Shown piece after piece: positions 21,783 to 34,894 of a stretch of DNA of 64,000 bases. Both the position numbers and the translations under genes were made by a program. The notes under the pieces are model-generated. The model saw only the letters and a list, made by a program, of their open reading frames with translations. It was not told where the DNA came from and ran no database searches. The stretch comes from Pyrrhosoma nymphula (lineage: Eukaryota > Arthropoda > Insecta > Odonata > Coenagrionidae). The stretch is from assembly GCA_963573305.1 (NCBI GenBank), contig OY754337.1, positions 51,659,164 to 51,723,163 of the forward strand. Reading direction: 5' to 3'. Position 1 is the first letter of the stretch; every line of letters starts with the position of its first letter.

Positions 21783-24499
21783 GTGATTGAAAGAAATATG
21801 ATGTTATAGATTAAGGATGTGGAACAAACGGGCGAGGAGAATTACCATCAATGTTCTCTACAGCGATGTCTTAGGCAACGGGAAACCTTAGTCTTCCTAG
21901 AAGATGCAGCCTTGAATGTCTTACTTGATGGCATTCCTTCCGGTAAACATTCGGGAGGTAAAATAGTCCGTAATTGGATCTTTGGATGGGGAGTACCTAC
22001 TGGGAGGGGAATCAGTCAATAGCGTGGAAATTCTGTACAAATATTTTCACTTTGATAATGATGTGTTAAGAATGAATGCGGTCAATAACATATCTTATAA
22101 TTTAATAACCATAGAATGCTATCGATTGTTACGTTTTCCAAACAGATTGATGGCATGTATTTCAGTAGCCGTCAGCTTTATGTTAGCTACCTGTGGACTT
22201 TTAATTTCAGATAATTCCACGATAATTACAAAATTGATGCAAAATGGCATTTTCAATTATTTCACATGCTGAGGAGAGAAAATCCTAGGGCAGAACTATG
22301 AAAGGAAGGGAAAACCCGAACAATATTGGAAGTAACAATCATTGACACGAAGTAAAAAGCTTGTCAAAAAGGTGATCATTTAAAGACGTCAATGCCATAA
22401 TAGAACAATTTGAACGAATTACCTGCATAACTGAGCCCTTTCTAAGAAATGTCAATATTATCAAGATATGGTGCCAAAATATCTTTGAGGATTGATTTCA
22501 TAAAATAATGTTAATTTATGATTTTTACTCTTTGCATGTTAGTGACGTGGGTGGCTCACTTTTGATGTATATAGGTTGAATTTTGTTGACATTTTGTGTG
22601 TATTTAGCCACCTGGCATATAGATAACTCTCGCATTTTCTTTAAAATACAAATAATAATTTAACCCAACCGGTCACCCTTGCCGTTCAACTGTTCTTTTG
22701 TCAAGCATATCCAGAAATTCCTCGTTAAATTTTCACTTTCCGTTACATGGCGCCGTTTTTCATGAGAACATTTCTCCTTCCTTGGTTGGTTTGACGAATT
22801 ATCTTCGGTTTCGAGATCGCTTTGTCTTCTTCAGATCCATGGGCTTTAGAGAACACATATAAGCGTCTCTGCCTCACTAGATGTGCTCTGCCACAGGGAA
22901 TGGGAGTCCTTTTGCCGTCGCTGTCTAAATCAACATCAACGGCGGATCAGCTGAAACAAATCTTCCCACTCAGTCACTCTACGATGCGTGAAATTAAAGG
23001 ATTCCCTAAATTTAAGGAAATTTTCTTCAAGGCTGTTTCAAACGACTCATTATGCTCTCCCTTGAGGAGCGAAGGGAATTATAATTCGCCATGCTAATGG
23101 AAACAATTAATTGGTCTCGCGACTCAGTTTTCATCCAGTAATTTGGCTATTCTGATGGTTAAGGAGATTTTCCGTCAATTAGGCGGGAAAATATTTCATC
23201 CGGAAATGGTAAAAGCCTTTCAAAGCTATTTATTTGTCACACGGGCCCTTATAAATTTGAGGTGCAATCTTGCTGAGCTGATTATTCTAATTAGAAGCAT
23301 TGCTGTTAAGTATTTTCATGTATTCAGACGGTGTATCATTAAGAACAAAATATTCCTTCGTATATATACAAACATGTCTCGGTAAATGTTAAAATTGCAG
23401 ATGCCAGATTTTTTATTTTCCCAAAGAGGTGAATATTTTATGATGAATTTACCGAATATGTTCGTAGATTGAATAATCATTGAATTAAATAAGTGAAAAC
23501 AATTAGAATAATTACTTGGTTCGTTGATAACGTAAGAATTTTGGCAGGGAAGAGAGAAAAACAGAAACATTTCGACTTAGGTAGTCGAAATTTTTATTTG
23601 GGTTTTGATTCTTCCGGCATACAGGGTAACGGCTGGAACGCTTGCATATCACCGTATCAAGAGCCTTCTTTCTCAGCCGGAAAATCGTTGCTCTTCCAGT
23701 CAATGACTCATTTTTATAATCTATTGCGACCTACCCTGCGTACTACTAACTAGAAATGGAACTTTCCGTAAATTAATCTTGTATTAATTTATTTTTAAAA
23801 GGTAGTTTTTTAAATTATTTACTGTGCGGTTTAGCCAGAATATATTGATCCTCCTGATCGAATAGCTTCAATCGCTTCTTACGCGACCAGTATGTTGTTG
23901 AATACTAGCAGAAGGATATCACTTCTGATGGAAACCATTTTATGTCAATGAATACGTTTTAGATTCATATATTTTAAGAGCGTCTAGCGTTAACATATGA
24001 TAAGCACCAATAGGTTGGGAAAAGTTTTTAATATTGATGAGTTGCAGTTAGTACTACTCCACCTTTATTGCAAATGCAATAATTTTAATGCAAGTGTGCA
24101 TAAATATTGGCATAAATCCAAGTGCGTGCATCCAGAATCAGGCCCGTGTCATAAGAAGCTACTGATAGAGTTATGGAAATACTGAGCTTCTTTCAAGAGC
24201 TTTGGAATCATGAAAATATCATCTTCATTGTCGCCGTTCTCGCTGAAAATTTGATTCGAAATTCCTGAAAATTTTCAAAATATCTCTTAATTAGTTTATC
24301 TGATAATTAGGCTTTAACGAATAATTATATGTATCGGAGCTCTTAAAATGGCTCCCGTTATAAAACAGTAGCATGAAATATAAATGAAAATTCAAATTAA
24401 TTAGATTGAGCCTGATGGTATCAGTTTCTAGTCAGAACCAATAGTTTTATTTCTGTTATAATTTCAGTTCAGGTAGGACAATATATATAGTGTTATTGC
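21783..24499. other. Unassigned DNA
   Basis: No gene recognised. 22822-23093 is an open stretch of slightly higher GC with no similarity I can name. Confidence 0.4.
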
Positions 24500-24860
24500 T
24501 TTTTTGCCTTTATTGCATCTATCCCTAATGGCTACCTCCATTGTTTTACTTTCTGCAATTTGCATCCCTAGATATTTATAGTCTTTACAGTGTCCTATTT
24601 GTTGCCCACCTTCTAAAATAAGATTCTGTTGCTTTCATCCCATACACATATATTTTGTTTTGTCAATACTGATATCAAGACCCCAATTTTTGTATTCTTT
24701 TATTATTTTTCTTGTCATATATTCTAAATCTTCATAATCTTGTGATAGAATAACTTGGTCGTCTGCATAGCTTAAGGTGTATATGGTACTTTCTTTCAAA
24801 GGTATTCCCATGGAGTTGCATTTACTTTTCCAACCGTAGGACAAAATTAAATAAGTATTT
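24500..24860 (-). mobile_element. LINE reverse transcriptase fragment with in-frame stop
   Basis: On the minus strand the frame reads MGIPLKESTIYTLSYADDQV, ILSQDYEDLEYMTRKIIKEY, then KTKYMCMG. SYADD is the RT catalytic box (YADD). After MG a TGA at about 24635 interrupts, and homology continues with KQQNLILEGGQQIGHCKDYK, YLGMQIAESK to about 24500. The K.KYM......L......I.....YKYLG pattern is the thumb region following the RT active site in non-LTR elements. Both ends are truncated, so this is a dead fragment. Confidence 0.8.
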
Positions 24861-25724
24861 ACTAGGAAATAAAAACAAAACTCGATCAGGTTTTGGGAGG
24901 ACTATTAAATGAAAATCCCAACTTCAACTTATTCTGAGTGACTATGGACTTTAAAACACCGAACAAAGATATAAAAAAACTGCTCGAAATCTTGTTACCA
25001 GCTCCCATCTATGGCTCTTAAAATGCCACCCAACCTTTCCAATGTTTTAGTTCACCCTGCATTTGCCCTTCTCTCTCGTACTTATCTCACTCCCTTAAAT
25101 CGTTTCAGTTAACCTCCTCTGCATCCGTTTGAATTTTCTCTGTGAAATCCTTTCTCCTCTTAGCAGTTCAAAGCCATCTTCTTTCTTTGACTCTTTTTTA
25201 TCCCTTCCTCTTGACGGCGACAACTTCCGAAATAATAAGTAGAAGACTATCATATTCCCCATCTTAAACGAGGTATTTTATCACTTTGCTGATTCAATCT
25301 ATGGTGAAAAAACACAGGCAATGACTAAAACATTGAAATCTCGAGAATATTAAATATTTCAAATATAAGAAAAACCTCATTGACACTCCACGAAAAGAAT
25401 CGAAAATGGAACGACAAAATCCAGAACAGGATTTTTCACAAAATATTCTTAATTCGAGCAACGTTGTTACAGTGTTACTGTGACAGTGTTACAACGGTGA
25501 AAATGTTAAAACATCAGTGTGTTAATGTCTTAATCACCCATGAAACGTCCAGAGATATTATTGTTAGCACATGAAAACCTACGAATCGTGTAAATAATTT
25601 TTCTTAAACCCCCGAGCGTCACACAGATATGATTTTTACATTTTTACAAATACGCATTCTTTTTCTACCGCTAGGTATCATAATCAATTATGCCAGTTTC
25701 CTACTTTAAAAAAAATGTTATCCG
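24861..25724. other. Unassigned DNA
   Basis: No gene or element recognised. Confidence 0.4.
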
Positions 25725-26012
25725 TGCGAGATGAGATTAGGGGAAGACAGGGTAGGTGGCTGGAAGGGGTAATGAGGGACGGTGGTTTGCTGAAGGCCGT
25801 GGTAGAGGGTAGGATGTTGGGTAAGCGGGGAAGGGAAAGAAGAGAATCGGTTTTATGGACGGGATGAAGAAAGGTAGGACTTATGCTGAGATGAAGAAAG
25901 AAATACTAGAGGTAGAAAGGGCACGGCACGTGTAAGAGTTCGTTGGATATTCTCTGACTTTCATCACAACCTACCTCTAACCGGTAGATTACTATAATGA
26001 ATGAATGAATCC
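25725..26012 (+). mobile_element. LINE 3' fragment with (ATGA)n tail
   Basis: Across two frames it reads RQGRWLEGVMRDGGLLKAVV, EGRMLGKRGR, then GFMDGMKKGRTYAEMKKEI and LEVERARHV with a stop near 25935. This is the same RT C-terminal tail as at 7.3 kb and 31 kb. The 3' UTR holds CTAACCGGTAGATTAC and ends in TGAATGAATGAAT at about 25999-26012, a short-repeat tail typical of non-LTR insertions. One indel lies near 25840. Confidence 0.78.
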
Positions 26013-27074
26013 GTGCGAGACAAAAGATCACCATTGCCCATAATACCAATATTAGCTATTACCAATTACCAATATTACCATAATAAGAATAGAATGCGTC
26101 ATTTGCTCAGTGATGACTTCCTTAGAGTGAATATCGGTCACCTAGAAGCTAAGTAATGAAGCGTGGACGTAACCATTTTGATAATTTTATTTGTAAGAAT
26201 CTCTTAAAGAACACATATTGAGTTTTCGTATCCCCCAGACACCCATGGATATTACGAAAATTTCTAGGAAGGAAGACCCCGCGGATAACACGAGCAGTTG
26301 CCAGCCTCGCAGTTGATGATCCTGCTCCAATTTCACTTCGATTGGAGGTCGCCTTTGTCACACGCAGAATGGGAAGGCAAAACTACTTCTGTTGGAGTAG
26401 AAGATTCAGCAATCTTTCACAAAACATTTCCAAGAGTCCATCGCCTTGAAGGTGAGAGTCGAAATTGAGTAGTTTGTCCCTTTTTCGCAAACGTCCGAGA
26501 TCCCAATGCATTCCCTTGGAATGTCTGAAGTTTATGTGAGTTTGTCCTTTCAGTTCCTCTTTCCTCCACCTTTAGCCCATGCATAGATGGAGCTTGTTTG
26601 AGGAAAGAATGGAATCTCTCCTCAAACGCAGGAGTAATGGGGGAATTTCTAAGAAGGCGCTTTCTGTAATGACTGCTGGGGAGGGCTAGGAAAAACGGTT
26701 AGGGAAACGTCATGAAAATATATAATGTTTATTAATTGAATAGACACCACTACTGTTAACTACAGAAAAATAAATTTGAAAGTTTTTCCTTCATTTGAAT
26801 GGGCATTCCTGATACAACAAGAAGTCAAAATATTTCTTTCCACATGTGTAAAACATTTAGTTACAGATTGTACTCGATTGGCAAAATGAAATGGCTTTTT
26901 CTATTTCCTGATATTTGCGATTCCATACAATTGAATTATACAATGTAGATGAAGTCATGAAATTAAACATTAACGAGTACGGATCCTTCTTTATAGTTAC
27001 CATAAATTAAATTAATACCATAGATTAAAGATGCAAATACATATTACAAAAGTGAATCTATTATCTGTGTGAAA
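26013..27074. other. Unassigned DNA
   Basis: 26150-26550 is somewhat GC-richer with a 70-residue minus frame of no recognised family. The rest is AT-rich. Confidence 0.35.
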
Positions 27075-27076
27075 TA

Positions 27077-27345
27077 CAAGGTGCTACTCAAAAGTTCTCG
27101 AAATCCATACGTCGCGTGTGAACGGATGCTAATACGCTCGTTGCCACTACAAATATATCCTTTGTATATAGAACCTTTTTATTGTTGCGTACATTGTGAT
27201 TTCGCGAGAGAAAGTACTGCGTCTGCGTACATTTTGGCTTCAAAGTAAGGGAAACCGCAGCAGAAACACATCTAATGTCAACGCAAGCATTTGGAGACGA
27301 TATTGAAGATCAAAGCTAAACGTATGAGTGGTTTAAACGTTTTTT
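27077..27345 (+). mobile_element. Truncated mariner, left end and transposase start
   Basis: TA at 27075-27076 is followed by CAAGGTGCTACTCAAAAGTT, a mariner-like terminal repeat. Further on one frame reads RETAAETHLMSTQAFGDDIE, a stop, then TYEWFKRF. Mariner transposases have GETA.E....L..AFGD..LS...V.EW.KRF in the N-terminal DNA-binding domain. Homology ends in a T-rich run near 27345. The DD34D catalytic core and right terminal repeat are missing. Confidence 0.7.
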
Positions 27346-29671
27346 TTCCAATTTAGCTCGTCGATGATTATTTTTTTCATTTCATATACAGATACCAATA
27401 TTGTGTGGAAGATACTTGTTCTACATTTTATTTTAAGTTTAATAAACAAATGGATGAACATAAATATTTATTAAGATACATTTACTGTCTAATGGGGTTG
27501 AAATAATTTACTTTGTTTGCATGTTTTTAAAATCTTGGTTTAGCTAATTTAAGTCTACGGAATGCCTGCAACGATTATTTGAGTTTCTAATTACGGGAGA
27601 ACAAAACTATATAACTTTAGTGATAAAGATAACTCTTTTTCTTCGTTCACGTACCGCATGTCGGTCACTGCGATAAAAAGTTACAAAAGCAATGACCACA
27701 CCCAGTAATGACTGCAATTTCGGGTGTTCCAGCTATGGCTGCAACAACTACGCCAAGCATCTAAAAACAAAATTGACCAGATTCCTTCAGTTCGCAATCA
27801 GGGTCAGCTTCATTACTGGAAACAATTGCGAATCCAAACAGCATGTTCTGCGAGGCATTTTCGTATTAGCACTCGCAACTGATGTGTGTTCCAATATATT
27901 TTCGGTGGATGCCCTAAATTCTTCGTTACGTTCCGAGCCAGAATGCTGGTGGCTAATCAGCGGGGAGTGTTTTACAAATGTTTAATAAACAATCAGCGAA
28001 TACTCGGTTATCAATGGTATGCGTTGAGGCGTCAAGCAACGCACGCAATTTAAACAATGCTTTGTATGCGAACTGGTTCTTTGTTTACTATTCTGAGTAG
28101 ATAGCTGGCCACCATTCGTCGTGCAGATAATTACGGATGTTTGTTGACTCGTTAGAAAATTCGTAGAAACACAAGCAAAGTGAAAAGGAATGCCAATAAT
28201 CGTAGATGGTGCCAAGAGTGATAGATACACAAGTAAATGAGAGCTTCATTTTCCACGTGCACGGCGACATCCCACCAATCTGCGTTGGGATAATGAATGC
28301 AACTTCAATAATTTGATTTTTAACAACGAGAGAATGGATTCTAGTGGATATTTGCATTCTTGAGTACTAATGGAAAACATTGTATTGGTAATAATTATCA
28401 AATGTGTAGTTTGAGGAAAAAATCTTGTTTACAGTGGATAAAACCATAACAACAATTTATTTACAAATGAAGTTAAAACTGTTACCATTTTCAATATTAA
28501 AAGGTTCTTGTCTCGGGAAAACCTGGACCCGCTTCGCCCGTGTAGATGCATCAGTGGGATATCTAAAAGAAATCTCTTCCCTCATACGTTTCTTCGCATT
28601 ACTGTTGTATCCAAATACTACGCAGTTATCAAATGCACATTGCTCTCCATACCTAGATAGCGCTTGATGTAATCCTAACTACGTCACAACGACCTACGTT
28701 GTAACAGTAGTATCATTTGTTGGGTGATCTCTACCTTTGATGAATCTAAGGGAAGCGTTTGGACAGAGAATCAGGATTCCAGCAGGAGGTAAAAAAATAT
28801 TACCGTTCCTTTTCGTTTTCGCAATCGATATGCTCCTCCTGTGCTCCCACCCTCAGCAGACTATCTCCCCTTCTACCTCAACTGAAAACCACACTCACTG
28901 CCCATTGTGGCCCCCGAGGGGCGGAATCTAGGAGTCAAATTTATGGTCGAGAAAGAAGGTGTGGGTGCATATAACTTGTCGGATATTGATGGCCGTGGGT
29001 GATTTATGGTCAGATCGAGGCTTCCCTCCCTTTCAACCCCCCTCCCTCCCCAATGGACCACCCCCCTGACCCAATCCCCGGCAGTCGCCCGCCAGCCGTC
29101 CTTAAATCATTTATCGTAACTGAAAACAGAACTTAGGGTGGGGGAGATAGAGAGAGTCACGGGGATGGATGGAAACTGAAGCAAATTGGAGACCTTCACA
29201 CACGACTTAAATAATGAACAGCCTCTCCAAGATTGGGAAAAAAAACTTGGGTTGGCGATTAATCTGACTCGTGTTGGTATGGCGGGGTGGGGGAAGGTGA
29301 TGGGTGGCGTCGTGCATCCAACTTTGTTTGCTTCGAAATTACAGTGTTCGGCTATATACTATCCCCGCCATCGCATCGGTCTGTTGAGTAGTTTTCCGAG
29401 TCCTGGATCGATTGGTCTGTGTTATGAGCATTTTTTCTTTAGGTGATTTCACGCTCGAAAAAATATTCTCTGATAACCAAATTCACTTTCATCGATATCT
29501 GCATATAACAACCAGCACGACAGATTTATTTAGGGGAGAAAGTTGTACGAAGTACTCCGATAATACTAAGTAAAAGCATTTATTTGATTAGAATTGTCGT
29601 CCGATTGATTTATCAATGATATTTGAATATTTTAAATGTTTTTTGAAATGCGAAAAAATAACATTTGGTGT
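27346..29671. other. Unassigned DNA with a GC-richer patch at 28.74-29.13 kb
   Basis: The patch has C-runs (CCCCCCTCCCTCCCC near 29038) and several short overlapping frames. No protein family is recognised. It may be a promoter-like or low-complexity region. Confidence 0.35.
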
Positions 29672-29675
29672 TTCC

Positions 29676-29832
29676 ACATGATTGTTTATTATGTCAACCA
29701 CGGTTTCAGCGCTAATGCGTTCTTTTATAGATATATATTTATAGATACAGATTTATATTTTTTTAAAATTGTGTTTTCAAAACAATATCCTTTAGCTTAA
29801 AGATACGGTTGACATAACAATCAACTGTGTAG
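29676..29832. repeat. Imperfect inverted repeat, MITE-like remnant
   Basis: CACATGATTGTTTATTATGT at 29676 and its inverse near 29808-29832 (GGTTGACATAACAATCAACT) share about 22 of 26 positions after a gap, with about 105 bases of AT-rich spacer. No target duplication was found. Confidence 0.45.
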
Positions 29833-30785
29833 ATATACCACCGGTTTTTCACAATGCTTAAATTTTACAATTTAAACTTTTGGATATGGTATATTGAATG
29901 TTATTTCAAGTAATGTATTCCGCATTATCAAATAATTTCTTGTGTTGGCGTGAAATGAATATTTTCGGAAACAATGATCACACAGTTCATCCAGCATGAT
30001 TCGCACAGTGGACATTTTGTTTTAAAAAGTGGAATCTTCAGTTATTCTGTGCTAAACTATATTAGCATTATCACAGGTTTTCTTCTGGGTACGATAAGTT
30101 TAAATGGATGAAGAAGTAGGTACTACTACTTACTCATTAATTTCTTACAAACGAGGTTGCAACGCTATTTTCTAACTAATTTCCTTATTAATGGCCCAAT
30201 TTTTAACGAAGACACTAACCAAATAGTTAAATGGTTCTACCTGCTCCACATATTGACCCACAATTATGGCACCTATGTAGTTCCTCTTTTAATGCTTTAA
30301 CTGTTATAATGATTGCTAAAGTATGCAGTTTCTAGATCTTGTCCTTTGATATAGAATATCCCAAATGGTTCTTATATTTAGTCGCAATTCTGTATTTATC
30401 AAGCATTTAACAACTACCTAGAACCCTGGGTTATAAACATGAATAGCAAGTAAGAAGTTTGTGGTATCGTGAATATTAAGGTCATGCAAAATGCGTGAAG
30501 ATTTTCGAATTTTTCTTCTAGACACCGATATATATTTGTTCTCTCTTACTCATTTCATAATTTGGGAATCAGTCACTTTCCTGGTTCCTTTTATTGCAAC
30601 TGACTGCAAGTAAGGATATCGATTCTTAGGTGACTGACAGGAATAGATACGTATTGATCGTTCTGAGGATGAACTTATTTTAAACTCTTGTGGCAAGAAA
30701 CAACGTCAGCAGACTGTAGTCAACTTAATTTACTTCATCGTAAGACCATTTTCTTATTGTTATAGTTATTTTATCCGGAAATTAA
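29833..30785. other. Unassigned AT-rich DNA
   Basis: Nothing recognised. Confidence 0.4.
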
Positions 30786-31150
30786 CCATTTATTAACATA
30801 TTCTTTCTGCCTACATCTCTGAAAAAGGAGAAAGATAATCTGCAGCAGGATAGTTGTAGATGTGGGTGTCGAGGAGAATGGACAAAGTGCAGTGGAATGA
30901 AACACAAGGATGTGCTGGGTGTGGTTGGTAGGTTGAGGCCACTTCTGCAGGGGATTAGAAGAAAGCAAAGTAGGTGATAGGAACAGGTAAAGAGAGACGC
31001 TGGGATGGTGAAGACCATGAAAGAGAGGAGGATGCTGGGTAATAGGGGAAGGGGAAATATAGGCTTTATGGGCGGGATGCAGAGAGATAGAACATGCTGG
31101 GATGAAGAAAGGCATGGTGTAAAAGAAAAAAACCTGCATCTGTAAAAACT
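30786..31150 (+). mobile_element. LINE 3' fragment, RT C-terminal tail, frameshifted
   Basis: Across the three plus frames it shows KVQWNETQGC, LRPLLQGIRRKQSR, GNRGRGNIGFMGGMQRD and AGMKKGMV. It is collinear with the fragments at 7.3 and 25.8 kb, and several indels are needed to follow it. The open minus frames here (122-130 residues) are shadows of this remnant. Confidence 0.65.
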
Positions 31151-31954
31151 AGAGGATGTTAACTCTTGAAACATATATTCTCAGGATTAATATTGACTTC
31201 GATTGTATTTATTTTCATAATTAGTAATACATAAAACTACAAAACTGACTCACAGGCTCACTAATTGATACGTATTCCTGGGAATTTCTAATCGAGCTAA
31301 AATATTGAAATTTTCAGAGGGGCGTTGTAATTAGGTGTCGAGTCAGGAAAAAAACCGAAAATCCTTACATTTTTGATACACTTCGAGCTCAGATAGGATT
31401 TTGTTTTTTAATGGGTTTAAATGGGAAAAACGAATAAATTCCGTGTAGAGTAGTTTTCTTTCATTCATTAAAATTTGAAATAATTGAGATAGAAGTTTCA
31501 TTCTTTGACCAAAATGAGGCCAAAGCATTACAATGTTTAATTCTTGCAACCGATTTATCTCTTTTGATCGATAAACTCAATAATTTCAAGTTAAAACGCG
31601 AAGTTCATGCAAATTTTGTCCTTTTTTCATTTACGTTGCTAGGAACTTTTTTCCATTGTTTCCGAGACTTGCAGTACCTTATACACTGGCTATAAAGGCT
31701 GCCATTAAGGGAATTTAACCTTCTCCGTGCGTATTTCAATAGCTTTAACCTACACGATTTCCAATGTTTTATGATGATGATATATATAAATTATGGTCAT
31801 TTATAACCCTGTATTCTTGCAAACTATGAATGAAAGAAATTGAATCATGAATCACTTTACAAAAAAGTGTTCATAAACGACACAGTAACTCATCTCAGTC
31901 TCACATCTGTAAACCGCAGTCATGCTTTTATGTTATACTCAAATCAAAGAAAAA
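31151..31954. other. Unassigned AT-rich DNA
   Basis: Nothing recognised. Confidence 0.4.
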
Positions 31955-31982
31955 CTAGTCGACCCGTGCGAAGCATTCGCAC
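31955..31982 (-). other. Helitron 3' terminus: 7-bp hairpin plus CTAG
   Basis: Minus strand: stem of 7 bp, loop TGC, spacer GGGTCGA, CTAG, host T. Confidence 0.9.
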
Positions 31983-32143
31983 TGTATTCTCCTCAAATCC
32001 CACTTAATTGAAGTGCACACCGTACAGTTAGTTTATGTAGGTGTGGGTTGAAGTAAGGAATAGATTTGTGTTTAAATTTCAGATTATATATTTTTTGAAA
32101 CATAAGGTTAAGGTATTTACATATTTACTGCATATTTATATGT

Positions 32144-32635
32144 TTATAGGACCTCTTTGAACACTATGTTTGAAGTGATGATATGGTCATCTGTGATTGT
32201 TTGTTGGTGGGTCTGTTTTACACAGACATAGATGTCACTGAAAGAGCGCACTCTGGAAAACGCCACATACAACTGACCGTTTGAAAAAACAGGGTCAGGC
32301 AAGTACAATCCTACCTTTGTTAGCGTCTGTCCCTGTGCCTTATTTATAGTCATGGCAAAGGCAATTTTTATGGGAAATTGCTTCCTAGTCAATTTGAAAG
32401 GCACGGTAGGATCAGAAGGGGTGAGGTTAATGCGTGGTATGACGACAGTTTGACCGGAGTCAATCAATTTCGCTGTGATATTGTAGTTGCCCAAGTGAGT
32501 TACGACTAATCTGGCGCCATTAATTAAGCCCTGCTTAGCGTTTAGGTTTCTAATCATCATGATAAAAGCGTTCTTTTTTAGTATGAGTTTATGAGGTGGC
32601 AAACCTGAAGGGCTTAATGAGTTCAGAAATTCGTT
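32144..32635 (-). pseudogene. Helitron PIF1-like helicase, C-terminal 160 residues
   Basis: The frame starts after a TGA at 32636-32638 and reads NEFLNSLSPSGLPPHKLILK, then NAFIMMIRNLNAKQGLINGA, RLVVTHLGNY, FPIKIAFAMTINKAQGQTL, and GQLYVAFSRVRSFSDIYVCV. These are the C-terminal helicase motifs of the Helitron RepHel protein: the LPPH..L block, the GL.NG.RL block, motif V/VI AFA.TINKAQGQT, and the QLYVA.SR end. They act in unwinding during rolling-circle transposition. The stretch is uninterrupted for 160 codons, suggesting fairly recent loss of the upstream part. There is no ATG start. Confidence 0.93.
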
Positions 32636-32639
32636 TCAA

Positions 32640-33700
32640 GCGGTTTGGGGAAGTAAATATAAATTCAAGTTTTGATTAATTTAATTCATTTTATAAATAG
32701 ATCAGCAGATCGAATACCTTAAATCAATATTTTAAGTCGAAATTAAATGCGGAATGAGATAATAGATGCAAGAAATCGAAATCGGTTTCATTTCGATATA
32801 TCTCGATATTCTCGATAGAGGATCGATAGGTCGAGGGCGTGATTAAAAAAACCGTTTTTTTCAATGGTAATTTTTCGAAACACAACTAAAATGTGAGTAA
32901 TTTGTATATTTTTCCGGTGTAGCGGTTAAGAAAAGCTTTAAAATGATGCCTCATTTATGAAAATTGATGAAGTATTAAGGAAGTTATGGCGTACCGACAA
33001 AAAAAATCCCTTGAGATATATATGATGATAACAAATACTCTCTTTACAAGGATGCTTAGAAAATTTATTTGGTGGAGGCCATGAATTTATTAATACCTCA
33101 ATAGATGGAAAGGAGACTATTCGTCAGTTGAAAATATTATCATATTTTAAGGTATTTAACGGATTAATGAGCAAATTAATTTTAATAAAAGATTGATTTG
33201 CCTCTTTACTAATGTATACAAAATGTGATAACTTATAAGGCGCCCTTTTACCCAAAAAATTATTTAAATGTGAAATTCCATTTCATTTAGCCGGACTGAT
33301 ATTCATTCAATACCAATCTATTTGTTTGTTATTATATATTTTCTCCATTATTATGAATTTCTATACATATGCTTTAGAAGTAGCTAAATGGTACATGGGT
33401 AGTAATAGAAATATTTCGAACACAACTTTACAACAGCCGAAGCATTTATATAAATAATGAACTCATTCATTCACGGTTTGAATCCTTGAGATATATTATT
33501 TGCTGATATTCATTTAATATCGCCTAACAATTATAGATTATTACAGTTTTCGTTCACAGGCATTACCATACAATGTAGAATAGGGGAGCCTGTGGGCCTC
33601 CACAGCTCGTGGGCCGTTTTTATACACACGGAATATTTTATGCGTCCTGTGAAAAAATAATTATAACTTACAGCTGCTAATCCTTTGAGTTTTAAGACCA
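32640..33700. other. Unassigned AT-rich DNA
   Basis: Nothing recognised. This stretch could hold the unidentified 5' ends of the Helitrons to the left (minus) and right (plus). Confidence 0.35.
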
Positions 33701-33759
33701 AGTCATTCAAGGTAAGAAGTCCTTTATCATTTTATTGGCTTGAATATTGCACGTAACCT

Positions 33760-34229
33760 TCACAGGTATGATGAGGTTCATAAAACATGTTGCTCTCGCT
33801 TTTCATGTTTTACAATGTAACTTCTTATCTAAAACTTGCTTGCAACCCGCTTGCAATTTTCATTTACAAAGCCATTTTTGTCTTCAAGGGTCCACTCAAT
33901 CAAACTTAGATTTCGTCAATTTTCTTTACTTGCTTATTACTCGCATAATTTACAATTCAATTTTTCCCTGCAGAACAATGTTTGTTCTCGATCATTAACA
34001 TGAAAAAACCCTACCATCATTAAAAATGGATACCAATATGCCTAATGGTCCAAGGTTTAAGTTTTTCTCACTGATTTTAAAGTATTGGTACATATATTTC
34101 GCATTTGTAGTTAAAACGATAGGTTATAATGAGCTATAAGACCTTATTGTTTTCGTTTTTAATGATTTACATTGTACCATCATAGACTTGACCCCTTCCG
34201 CTTGCAAACTGCAAGCGTCCATTTACTAG
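33760..34229 (+). mobile_element. Helitron 3' end, 5' limit unknown
   Basis: A perfect hairpin CGCTTGCA-AAC-TGCAAGCG (34199-34217) is followed by an 8-nt spacer and CTAG at 34226-34229, then T. A related sequence lies at about 33805-33875 (TTTACAATGTAACTTCTTA, CTTGCTTGCAACCCGCTTGC), so the 3' region appears duplicated. The start coordinate is only the left limit of that duplication. Confidence 0.68.
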
Positions 34230-34734
34230 TCTTATATACATACATAATAGAATATTTGTTTTGTTCATTTTTATGCCCGCCAATACCATTCATCAGATTG
34301 CGATGAAAATTTGGTGAGTTGTTGTTCGCGTGCCCATGAAGGTTTCTGAATTATAAAAACGGCAAATGTTTGGTTTTTTTACCCCAATATTGTTAACATA
34401 TACTCCCATAAGAATAGTATTGAATTCGGTGCAGGTTTTTCTTTAATTGCATTTTTAAATTGTTTGCACTCAAGATATTGGATGGAAATTAGTATCATAT
34501 AACGAATAAAAGAATGCAGTATTTAATTCTTTCATTCAGTTTTCTTATACGCTTTGTTTTTGTCAAAGTATTGCGTTTTTATCTCGAAATTCATCAATTT
34601 TTCTTTCATTTTGACAATACAAAATTTCCTTGGCAACCAGGCGTGAATATCCATTTAATAGCGATTTCATGAATGGCTATTCACTCCTGCAGCATTTAAA
34701 TGCCAGGTTCAGTGACTAATTTGATAGTTGTAGT

Positions 34735-34870
34735 CAAACGACTCGAGTTCCCCGTTCGCCTTGCCTTCTCAATGACCATCAACAAGGCAAATCGCTTCAA
34801 GTGTGTGGATTAAACTTGGAAAATCCATGCTTTTCACGTGGTTAATTAATTATATGTTGCATGCTCAAAA
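34735..34870 (+). pseudogene. Helitron helicase tail, extra copy
   Basis: CAATGACCATCAACAAGGCA and GGATTAAACTTGGAAAATCC duplicate the stretch at 35579-35700. They encode the TINKA..Q and CGLNLENPCFS part of the helicase, in broken frames. This tail copy lies upstream of the more complete remnant, so the order is rearranged. Confidence 0.75.
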
Positions 34871-34894
34871 GTAAGACAGCAGCATTACCAAATT

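Larger units (their letters stand above)
31955..32635 (-). mobile_element. Helitron 3' part with helicase end and intact terminus
   Basis: On the minus strand the PIF1-type helicase end (32635-32144) is followed by about 160 bases of 3' UTR, then a perfect hairpin GTGCGAA-TGC-TTCGCAC (31966-31982), a 7-nt spacer, and CTAG at 31955-31958 followed by T. The 5' part is not recognisable beyond 32635, where an in-frame TGA occurs. Confidence 0.88.

Noticed and set aside
27692..27985. Possible THAP-type zinc finger (CNFGCSSYGCNNYAKH)
   Set aside because: The C..GC.N start resembles a THAP domain, but the following residues lack the expected F..FP and the later C..H pair, so the match is too short.
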